Shown: positions 7,525-13,930 of the stretch, one piece after another
Numbering within the stretch: the stretch's first letter is position 1
How the letters are laid out: every line of letters starts with the position of its first letter
DNA from: Clostridia bacterium
Lineage (GTDB): Bacteria; Bacillota_A; Clostridia; Oscillospirales; CAG-272
DNA length: 22,223 nucleotides
Assembly: GCA_017632155.1 (NCBI GenBank)
Contig: JAGBRZ010000011.1
Coordinates: forward strand, 1 to 22,223
Reading direction: 5' to 3'
The notes under the pieces: model-generated
Databases searched by the model: none
Seen by the model: only the letters and a program-made list of their open reading frames with translations
Told to the model about the DNA's origin: nothing
Program-made: the position numbers and the translations under genes

Positions 7525-8772
7525 TCAGATAATTATATAATCGGGAATACCGTTGATAAACTTGGGGCTTGCCTCGCCTGCGATGAGGGGAAGGAGGTAG
7601 CGGCAGCATTCGTCGGTGACGTTGTTGCCAGCCTCACTTATGAACTTGTCATCAACAACCTTGATCTTGTTTGCGATCTCGGAAACGTCGGAGTGGCCGA
7701 TGGTGTAGGAATATTCCTCGCCCTCTCCGCGAAGGATGAGCATCATCTCGCGGGAAAGTCCCTCTGCTGCTGCCTTTACAGCTGCACAGCCTACTGAAAC
7801 AGATTCGGTGAGGTCCTGAGCCGATGCGATGTGAGCGGCACATCTCTGGGGAAGGTTGAGCTCGATGGAACGAACCTTGCATCCGAGCTCTGCCTTAACT
7901 GCAAGCTCAAGTGCCTTACCGGTGCCGGAAAGCTGCTTGTGACCGAATGCGTCGGTCGATTCAACGCCGATGCCCTCGCAAACGTATCTGCCGTCAGCAA
8001 AACGAACGCCCTCGGAAACCGCGATAACTACGTTGGGGTGCTTTTCGAGTGCCGCACGAACGTCAGCGAAGAACTGATCCATACTGAACGTGCGCTCGGG
8101 GAGGTAAACGTAATCGGGAGCAACACCGTTTACAACTCTGCCGATAGCGGAAGCGGTAGTAAGCCATCCCGAGTCACGTCCCATGATCTCAACGATGGTG
8201 ACAGCCTTTGTGGTGTAAACAGCACAGTCACGGATGATCTCCTGCATTGTTACGGCAATATACTTTGCCGCGGAGGGGAATCCGGGAGTATGGTCGGTGC
8301 CTACAAGGTCATTGTCGATGGTCTTCGGCACGCCGATGATTCTCATCTCGTACTCGTGACCCTTGGTGTACTCGGAAAGCTTTGCAACAGTATCCATTGA
8401 ATCGTTGCCGCCAATATAGAAGAAATAGCGGATGTTGTACTTTTTGAAGATCTCAAGCAAGCGGGCATAAACCTCTTCTCCGCCCTCTTCACCCTTTTTG
8501 GGGAGCTTCTTGCGGCAAGAGCCGAGAGCCGCCGCGGGTGTGTGCTCAAGGCGGGTGATGTCCTCGTCCTTTGCAAAGATCGCGCCAAGATCGACGAGAT
8601 CCTCGCGAAGAAGTCCCTCAACGCCGTTGCGCATACCGTAAAGAGTGCCGATAGCGCCGCCGTGGGAATCCTTGTCAAGATAACCTCTGATAACACCGGC
8701 GAGTGTTGCATTGATTGCCGCAGTAGGTCCGCCGGACTGACCTACGACAGCGTTTCCGTAAAGAATTGCCAT
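7525..8772 (-). CDS. pyrophosphate-type 6-phosphofructokinase
   Basis: Phosphorylates fructose 6-phosphate to the 1,6-bisphosphate, the key glycolytic step. The 415-residue protein has the PFK core: VGQSGGPTAAIN near the start, GGNDSMDT at 121-128, PKTIDND at 149-155 with the catalytic Asp, and IMGRDSGWL at 196-203. Two positions point to pyrophosphate rather than ATP as donor. Lys replaces Gly before TIDND, and Asp occupies the position where ATP enzymes have the Gly of GGDGS. The first Asp of that motif is Asn here (GGND). The start has AGGAG upstream. The gene lies 21 bases after an SGNH hydrolase gene with no terminator between, so it shares a transcript with exported esterases. Confidence 0.9.
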   Translation of the reverse strand: MAILYGNAVVGQSGGPTAAINATLAGVIRGYLDKDSHGGAIGTLYGMRNGVEGLLREDLVDLGAIFAKDEDITRLEHTPAAALGSCRKKLPKKGEEGGEEVYARLLEIFKKYNIRYFFYIGGNDSMDTVAKLSEYTKGHEYEMRIIGVPKTIDNDLVGTDHTPGFPSAAKYIAVTMQEIIRDCAVYTTKAVTIVEIMGRDSGWLTTASAIGRVVNGVAPDYVYLPERTFSMDQFFADVRAALEKHPNVVIAVSEGVRFADGRYVCEGIGVESTDAFGHKQLSGTGKALELAVKAELGCKVRSIELNLPQRCAAHIASAQDLTESVSVGCAAVKAAAEGLSREMMLILRGEGEEYSYTIGHSDVSEIANKIKVVDDKFISEAGNNVTDECCRYLLPLIAGEASPKFINGIPDYIII

Positions 8773-8793
8773 TGTCTTTTCTCCTATATCTGA

Positions 8794-10197
8794 TTAATTT
8801 TCTTTCTTTTTAAATGCTACCGCGGTGCAAGCACACGCAATAACGATCACGATAGCCGATGCCGATGCAAAGCATCCGTCATCTACCGTTTCCGAGGTTT
8901 CGGGTGTGGTAGTCACCTCGAGTGAAGTTGTAATTTCGTGTATAGTTGTAACTTCCGGTTCTGTTTCGAGCGCTGTGGTAACAACCGGTTCGGGAGTAGT
9001 TTCGGGTTTGGTTTCGGGGGTTGTAGTAACGATTGGTTCGGGAGTAGTTACAGGCTCTGTAAGAGGTTCTGTCACCGGTTCTGTGACAAGTTCGGTGATA
9101 GGCTCGGTAATAGGCTCAGTCACAGGCTCTGTTACGGGCTCAGTGATCGGTTCAGTCACAGGCTCGGTCACGGGTTCTGTCACGGGTTCGGTGATAGGCT
9201 CGGTAACCGGTTCAGTAACCGGTTCAGTTGTCACTTCAGGCGCTGTTGTAACCTCGGGTTCTGTGGTAGCCTCGGGCTCTGTGGTAACTTCTGGCTCTGT
9301 GGTAGCCTCGGGTTCTGTCGTATCTTCGGGCAGACTTGCAAGATGAGCTGAAATAAGCTTTGCTATCTCGCGGTGGCCTGCCGCATTGGGGTGAATATCA
9401 TAATCAAGAATATTGGTCAAACCCGCCGCATCGCAGTCGATCACGGAGGGAACGTCAAGCGCGGTAAAGCCGTATTTTTCGCAAGCGGCATCTATTGCGC
9501 CGTTGATCATATCGATTACGGTGCCGACAAAATCACCAAGTTCATTGCCTATGTCATATCCGCCGATGTTCGTTACGTTTTCAAAAGGATTATACTGCCT
9601 CAAAAAAATGATATTTGCTTCGGAGGCATTGGCTGTAAGAAAATCACCAATTTTGACCATATTGGAAACGCACCCAATGTAAGCGGCAGCAAGAGTAAAG
9701 ATAAATTCTGTGCTTTGTGCAACCTCGGATATTCTTTCGGGCGTAATGGTCAAAACGGCATTGATCGACTCGTCAAGGGTGGATAATTCTCTGCCGGCAA
9801 CCATAGAAAGCACTCTTGGCGCAAGCGACAAAAGATCATTTCCGCCAATGCTTATGATTATCAACTCCGCAGAGCTTACCTCCTCTTGCAAAGTGGGGAG
9901 TAATTCCAAAAGATCGCCCGTTGTGTCACCGTTGACCGCTTTGTTTATATACGTGCTTCCACCCTTCAGACCAAGGGACGCCGCAACGGTATTGGCATAC
10001 GATTCGCAAAGATACGGATCACCGCCGGGCTCGTAATTCGCAAGTCCATAGCCCGTTGTGATCGAGTCGCCAAGTGCCAGCATAACCGGCTCTTTTTCCA
10101 AAGACGCATACACACAGATCATAACAAGCGGAGCAAGAAGCACCAATGCCATTGCGAAGGAGAATATTCTTTTTACCGTATTTTTCATTATTTTCAT
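8794..10197 (-). CDS. exported SGNH/GDSL hydrolase with TEP-repeat stalk and C-terminal anchor
   Basis: About 467 residues. The N-terminus is a signal peptide (KNTVKRIFSF, then MALVLLAPLVMICVYA). The catalytic domain carries all SGNH blocks: LALGDSITTGYG (nucleophile Ser), NKAVNGDTTGD (Gly), SIGGNDLL (Asn) and DYDIHPNAAGH (Asp and His). A Pro/Thr/Glu stalk follows, dominated by TEPV/TEPI units, and the end is DDGCFASASAIVIVIACAC plus FKKKEN, a hydrophobic segment and basic tail. It is probably a surface esterase or deacetylase acting on acylated glycans; the substrate is unknown. The start is uncertain: ATG at 10197 (MKIMKN) or 10188 (MKN), neither with a good ribosome site, so it may depend on coupling to the gene ending 11 bases upstream. 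Confidence 0.9.
   Translation of the reverse strand: MKIMKNTVKRIFSFAMALVLLAPLVMICVYASLEKEPVMLALGDSITTGYGLANYEPGGDPYLCESYANTVAASLGLKGGSTYINKAVNGDTTGDLLELLPTLQEEVSSAELIIISIGGNDLLSLAPRVLSMVAGRELSTLDESINAVLTITPERISEVAQSTEFIFTLAAAYIGCVSNMVKIGDFLTANASEANIIFLRQYNPFENVTNIGGYDIGNELGDFVGTVIDMINGAIDAACEKYGFTALDVPSVIDCDAAGLTNILDYDIHPNAAGHREIAKLISAHLASLPEDTTEPEATTEPEVTTEPEATTEPEVTTAPEVTTEPVTEPVTEPITEPVTEPVTEPVTEPITEPVTEPVTEPITEPITELVTEPVTEPLTEPVTTPEPIVTTTPETKPETTPEPVVTTALETEPEVTTIHEITTSLEVTTTPETSETVDDGCFASASAIVIVIACACTAVAFKKKEN
9045..9325 (-). repeat. in-frame 12-base repeat region encoding TEPx units
   Basis: About 280 bases inside the SGNH hydrolase gene consist of near-tandem repeats that translate to TEPE-TT at the N-terminal side and then TEPV/TEPI/TEPL units. 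The repeat is degenerate at third positions (GAA/GAG, CCT/CCC/CCG mixed). It encodes an extended, probably O-glycosylatable spacer. Copy number is likely to vary between strains. Confidence 0.85.
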
Positions 10198-10208
10198 TTC
10201 AGTTAAAG

Positions 10209-11252
10209 TTACGCGTGTTTCTTTTTGAGCGGAACGCAAGCGCAAGCAACGGCAACTATCATAGCGAAAGAAACAGACGAGGCGCATCCGGTAGCTTCAG
10301 GCTGTGCATCTGTTTCGGGTTCGGTTTCGACAGGGCGTGTGAGCTCAACGGACACGGTAGTTTCTTCAATTGTCGTTTCGGGTTCGGTTTCAACATCAAA
10401 GGTATTTTCTGCGGGATCAAGTGAAATGCCGAGATGGTTTGCAATAGTCCTTGCTATCTCGACGTGACCCGCAGCATTAGGATGAACGTCATAGTTAAGC
10501 ATATTTGTGAGTCCCATAGCGTCATCATTAATGGCTGAAGCCATGTCCACAAGGTCAAATCCATAGGACGAACAAACCTTTTCCATAGATGCATTTACGC
10601 TTGAAATAAGGGTATCTGCAAATTTACCGAAGGTTTCAAATCCCGGCACGTTGTTCAGAGGATTATACTGCTTGAGGAAGATCACGCGCGCCGAGGGAGC
10701 GTTGGTCTTGATGATCTCTGCAATATCCGTAATATTCTTCTCATATTTTGCAAGAACGTCACCAATCTTTTTCTGGAAAGACTGATTATTTGCAAGAGCG
10801 GAAAACTTTTCGGGAGCGGCGGCGGTGAGCACGTCGATCGATGCGCTCAATCCGGTGACTGTCTTTCCCGCTACTGCCGAGGCAACGATCGGAATTGCAT
10901 TTTGAAGATCATTGACACCCGCCGAAAATACAATCATATCAGAGTAGCCGAGGTAATTGACAATTTCGGGAAGATTTTTAAGAATATCCGCGCTTGTTGC
11001 GCCGTTCAATCCCTTGTTGATATAGGATTCTTTTCCTTCCAAAGAAAGTGCGGTGGCAAGAAGATTGGCATAAGATCCGCAAGAGTAAGGATCAGATTCG
11101 TCATAGGCATCAAGTCCGTAGCCCGATGTGATCGAATCACCGATCGCCAATAAAAATTCGGGCTTCTTCATAGCAGAGACAGGCACCGCAAGTGAGGTCA
11201 AAAGCGCAATCACAAAAAGCAGCGAAATAACACGCTCAACAGTTTTCTTCAT
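10209..11252 (-). CDS. exported SGNH/GDSL hydrolase with C-terminal anchor
   Basis: A 347-residue paralogue of the next gene. A signal peptide (KKTVERVISLLFVIALLTSLAVPVSA, quoted here as KKTVERVIS and LLFVIALLTSLAVPVSA) precedes the catalytic domain. The blocks are LAIGDSITSGYG, NKGLNGATSAD, SAGVNDLQ and NYDVHPNAAGH, so the Ser, Gly, Asn and Asp/His residues are intact. A short Thr/Glu region replaces the long stalk, followed by the tail ATGCASSVSFAMIVAV and LKKKHA. The start at 11252 has GAAAGG seven bases upstream; an in-frame ATG at 11267 lacks a ribosome site. It is the first gene of the five-gene unit, with its promoter at 11292-11320. It is probably an envelope esterase of unknown substrate. 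Confidence 0.9.
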   Translation of the reverse strand: MKKTVERVISLLFVIALLTSLAVPVSAMKKPEFLLAIGDSITSGYGLDAYDESDPYSCGSYANLLATALSLEGKESYINKGLNGATSADILKNLPEIVNYLGYSDMIVFSAGVNDLQNAIPIVASAVAGKTVTGLSASIDVLTAAAPEKFSALANNQSFQKKIGDVLAKYEKNITDIAEIIKTNAPSARVIFLKQYNPLNNVPGFETFGKFADTLISSVNASMEKVCSSYGFDLVDMASAINDDAMGLTNMLNYDVHPNAAGHVEIARTIANHLGISLDPAENTFDVETEPETTIEETTVSVELTRPVETEPETDAQPEATGCASSVSFAMIVAVACACVPLKKKHA

Positions 11253-11291
11253 AATATAACCTTTCATATAAAAAATAATAATACATTATAT

Positions 11292-11320
11292 ATGATACCA
11301 TATTTTATGATATTTTTCAA
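11292..11320 (-). promoter_or_regulatory. promoter of the SGNH-PFK-SDR unit
   Basis: On the minus strand TTGAAA (11315-11320) and TATCAT (11292-11297) are separated by 17 bases, and TGG before TATCAT gives an extended -10. Transcription would start about 30 bases before the ATG at 11252. Confidence 0.7.
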
Positions 11321-11383
11321 GACTTTTCCGTAACTTTTAATCCTCCTCTTTATATTCTATCATAAAAACGAAATACCGTTCAC

Positions 11384-11412
11384 TTGACAAATAAATGAAA
11401 TAATGCTATAAT
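11384..11412 (+). promoter_or_regulatory. consensus sigma-A promoter of the GH-like gene
   Basis: TTGACA (11384-11389), 17-base spacer, TATAAT (11407-11412), plus TGC immediately before the -10. All twelve consensus positions match. AAGGAGG at 11427-11433 then sits eight bases before the ATG. It is expected to be strong unless repressed. Confidence 0.9.
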
Positions 11413-11441
11413 ACCAATACAAAACCAAGGAGGAATGCTTT

Positions 11442-13166
11442 ATGTTCAAAAAGATATTGTCCGCTCTGATCTGCCCAATAATGCTCATTCCGATTTTTTC
11501 AGCGGGTGTACCCACGCGCGCTGTATCAAACGCAGTAAATCCGCCCATTGTTGGAAAATGGATCTGGGGAAGCACCATAGCTGACCTTGGTGCAGACGGT
11601 GCTGAAATAATGATGTCAAGATGCGCAGACGAGGGCATAACCGATGTCTATCTGCTTGTAAAGGGAACGGGCGGTATGCTCGGTTACCTTAACACGCAAT
11701 ACAAAAATCTACTGACCCGAAAAAATCGGGACGTTCTTCAGGAGACCATAGATGCGGGACATAAAAGAGGCATCCGCATCCACGCGTGGATATGTGTTGT
11801 TGAGGACGAGTCCTACAAAAGCATTCATCCCGATGCGGGAATGTGGCATTACATCCGCGCACGTGACAATAACTTTATCACTCCTTGGGACGAAGGCTAC
11901 CGAGAATATATGGGAAACGTAGCAAAAGAGCTTGCGCAATATGATATTGACGGATTGCACTTCGACTACATCCGCTACAACCACAACGCAAACGGTTGGA
12001 GCGAGAAGGATTTCGAAAATCTTGCCGCTATGGGTGCAAATGTCGAGCGCGTAAAAGAGCTTGTCGAAACCACGTGGGGATATCACGGCAGAAAAGCCGA
12101 TTCAAATTACATCTTCAGTGCCTATAAAAACAACGACCCCTATGCCGTTATCATCGCGAAATACCGCAGAAATAACGTCAAAGAGCTCGCAAAGCATATA
12201 ATTGATTCAGCAAGATCGATAAACCCGAACCTCATATTCAGCGCCGCCACTATGCCCGAGGGCGCATATGAAAATGCATATGCCGATCTTCATTACGGTC
12301 AGAATTATGACGATGCCGCCGAGCTTTACGATTACATCTGCCCCATGGCTTATTCCACGAATTACGGCAAAGCGGACAACTGGGTGGTCACCCTCGCCAA
12401 GAATTCGATAGACAAGGGCAACCGTGTCGTTATGGGCATTCAGGTCTTTGATTCCGTGACATCCGCACGCATTATGGCGGAGATGGAAAACATACGCGAT
12501 CTTATGAAAGACTCGAAATACGGAAGCGGAATGCTCGGAACGGTATTTTTCCGTTCGGGCACGTTTGAATACGCCAAGGCAACCTACGATACCGCAAACA
12601 AGATCATCACCGTTAAGATCGACAACAACGGCTCCTCCGCTTACACGCAGGTGCGTGTAGAGGGCAAAAACGGAATTAAACTCACAGATGCCTCGATCGG
12701 CGACGGAATTAATGAAAACACCACTGTAACTTTATCCTCAAACGGATCTTACGTTACGTTCAAAAAAAGCAATCTGCTCCCCGCGGGCAAGGAAGGCTAC
12801 TTGTATCTGAAATACGATGGCGAGGTTGACCCCACAAAGCTGCCCGTACTTGTTCGTATGTATACCTCAAGCGGTGAATCGCGCGTGTATACCGTCTTCT
12901 GCGACACAAATGCCAAAAATGCGGATATCGGATCGCCGATCTTTTCAAATCACGAAGAGTCAACAGCTGAAAGCACGGAAATCGAGCCCGCTGAGGCAGA
13001 AAGCACAAAAGAACTGATCCCGGATTCAGAAGCAACACAAACCACGCCCACGGATAACGCAGATGAAAATAATTCCTCTCTTATCTTGCCGATAGCCCTG
13101 GGCGCTGCCGCGGCCGCAGCAATATGTGCGGTAGTTTTCATCATCTCAAAGAAGAAGAGAAAGTAA
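11442..13166 (+). CDS. exported, membrane-anchored GH-like TIM-barrel protein (GHL10/DUF187 type)
   Basis: A 574-residue surface protein. Residues 1 to about 27 are a signal peptide (MFKKILSALICPIM then LIPIFSAG). Residues about 35-375 resemble glycoside-hydrolase-like family 10 (PF02638): IVGKWIWGST, GITDVYLLVKG, HAWICVVED, the hallmark GLHFDYIRYN at 171-180, LIFSAATMPEG and YDYICPMAYS. The acidic residues of these strands are candidates for catalysis, unproven in the family. A strand-rich region (about 375-500) is followed by a Glu/Thr/Ser stalk, a transmembrane helix (LILPIALGAAAAAA onward) and KKKRK, which anchors it in the membrane. It is divergently transcribed from the SGNH unit with a consensus promoter, and together they suggest envelope glycan work. 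GHL13 (DUF4015) is an alternative family. Confidence 0.82.
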   Translation: MFKKILSALICPIMLIPIFSAGVPTRAVSNAVNPPIVGKWIWGSTIADLGADGAEIMMSRCADEGITDVYLLVKGTGGMLGYLNTQYKNLLTRKNRDVLQETIDAGHKRGIRIHAWICVVEDESYKSIHPDAGMWHYIRARDNNFITPWDEGYREYMGNVAKELAQYDIDGLHFDYIRYNHNANGWSEKDFENLAAMGANVERVKELVETTWGYHGRKADSNYIFSAYKNNDPYAVIIAKYRRNNVKELAKHIIDSARSINPNLIFSAATMPEGAYENAYADLHYGQNYDDAAELYDYICPMAYSTNYGKADNWVVTLAKNSIDKGNRVVMGIQVFDSVTSARIMAEMENIRDLMKDSKYGSGMLGTVFFRSGTFEYAKATYDTANKIITVKIDNNGSSAYTQVRVEGKNGIKLTDASIGDGINENTTVTLSSNGSYVTFKKSNLLPAGKEGYLYLKYDGEVDPTKLPVLVRMYTSSGESRVYTVFCDTNAKNADIGSPIFSNHEESTAESTEIEPAEAESTKELIPDSEATQTTPTDNADENNSSLILPIALGAAAAAAICAVVFIISKKKRK

Positions 13167-13181
13167 ACAACGCCCACTATC

Positions 13182-13251
13182 CCCGCGAAGCGGGATTTCA
13201 TCGCGCAGCGATTTCATCAACCGCAGGTGGATTTCTTCCGCCAAAGGCGGA
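13182..13251. repeat. array of four small hairpins with ATTTC linkers
   Basis: Four consecutive mini-hairpins follow the GH-like gene: CCCGC-GAA-GCGGG (13182-13194), ATCGC-GCA-GCGAT (13200-13212), CCGC-AG-GTGG with one G-U pair (13221-13230) and TCCGCC-AAA-GGCGGA (13237-13251). Copies are joined by ATTTC or TTTC. Stem sequences differ between copies but stay paired, so structure rather than sequence seems conserved. The array leads directly into the terminator at 13259. Confidence 0.8.
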
Positions 13252-13258
13252 TTTAACT

Positions 13259-13294
13259 GAAAAAAGCACATCGCATATGCGATGTGCTTTTTTC
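13259..13294. terminator. bidirectional terminator, perfect 36-base palindrome
   Basis: The core GCACATCGCAT/ATGCGATGTGC (13266-13287) is flanked by six A and six T, and the whole 36 bases are self-complementary. It can end the GH-like gene on the plus strand and the candidate RNA on the minus strand. Confidence 0.92.
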
Positions 13295-13445
13295 AAGACC
13301 CCGCCGAGCCGTGTAACCGCCGCCTCGGAACCCTGCCAAGCAAGGTGGGTGCCTATCATTGGCCTCACTGCTCCCAACATCCCGTGCATCTGTCGAGACA
13401 AGTCAATCGAGGAATGCTCGGGGAGGTCTGCAAAACAGCCGCCGA
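13286..13445 (-). ncRNA. candidate structured RNA, 6S RNA-like
   Basis: No convincing protein is encoded between 13295 and 13522. On the minus strand the region folds as a long rod. A closing stem pairs 13425-13439 with 13286-13300 (12 of 15 positions) and is extended by AGACCTCCCCGAG against CTCGGCGGGGTCT with two mismatches. An inner CCTCG/CGAGG stem and apical hairpins such as CCTTGC-TTG-GCAGGG follow. The 3' half contains CACCTTG, GGGTT and GGTTACA in the same order as in Escherichia coli 6S RNA as I remember it. A rod of roughly 160-200 nt ending at a terminator also fits 6S. I found no clear promoter, so the 5' end (13440-13515) is uncertain. Another structured RNA family remains possible. 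Confidence 0.5.
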
Positions 13446-13522
13446 ATCTATTTCAGCTCCCTTTAAAGTAACGTCGGTTCCACTAATACGGTTAATCACA
13501 AACTAAGCAGGATAAAAACTGA

Positions 13523-13840
13523 TTATTCCGCGTCGTAGTCGTATTCCGCGCTGAAAGCGTCGTCAAAAACGCCCGCGATACGCTCAAACTCCGCGTCGTC
13601 CTCAATGTCAACGAGTTCCTCGTTGCCGTCAGCGTCCTTGACGCTCTTGAGGATAATGTACTCCTCGAAGCCACCGTCTTCATCGGCACTGCCTTCGGGG
13701 ATAAGTGCAAAATACTGCACGCCCTTGTCAACGTAGCCGCCGATCAGCTCAAAGCGGACTTCGTTATCATTTTCATCGAGAAGGGTTACGATCTCAACTT
13801 CGCCTTCATCGATTCCGAGAGGGATATTCTTATCTGTCAT
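13523..13840 (-). CDS. DUF1292 family small acidic protein
   Basis: A 105-residue, strongly acidic cytosolic protein with the DUF1292 (YrzB-like) pattern: VEIVTLLDENDNEVRFELIG, then YFALIPEG, EEYIILKSVKDADGNEELVDI and a C-terminal helix FERIAGVFDD. Function is unknown; in Bacillota the family usually sits near tRNA or cell-cycle genes, which is not the case here. The ATG has AGGTGAT upstream and its own near-consensus promoter at 13873-13901. No terminator is visible between its stop and the candidate RNA downstream, so read-through into that region is possible. Confidence 0.88.
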   Translation of the reverse strand: MTDKNIPLGIDEGEVEIVTLLDENDNEVRFELIGGYVDKGVQYFALIPEGSADEDGGFEEYIILKSVKDADGNEELVDIEDDAEFERIAGVFDDAFSAEYDYDAE

Positions 13841-13872
13841 GGTTCATCACCTGTCCTTATATTACTATATAT

Positions 13873-13901
13873 ATTGTATACGAAAAATGCCTATTTGTCA
13901 A
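13873..13901 (-). promoter_or_regulatory. promoter of the DUF1292 gene
   Basis: Minus-strand TTGACA (13896-13901), 17-base spacer and TACAAT (13873-13878). It lies in the 90-base gap between hemW and the DUF1292 gene, about 30 bases before the start codon. Confidence 0.82.
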
Positions 13902-13930
13902 TGGTAATTATTAGATTTTTCAAAAAAATT

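Noticed and set aside
7514..7609. Extended N-terminus of the DUF4886 protein
   Set aside because: The extra 32 residues are Pro/Arg-rich and lie inside the phosphofructokinase gene; the ATG at 7513 has a good GAGGAG site.
8825..9346. Plus-strand Ser/Gly/Val repeat protein
   Set aside because: It is the reverse reading of the TEP-repeat stalk; the minus frame has a signal peptide and a complete SGNH domain.
13124..13506. Small plus-strand or minus-strand proteins in the gap after the GH-like gene
   Set aside because: They run through hairpins, the terminator and the predicted RNA stem, have no ribosome sites and show no recognisable domain.
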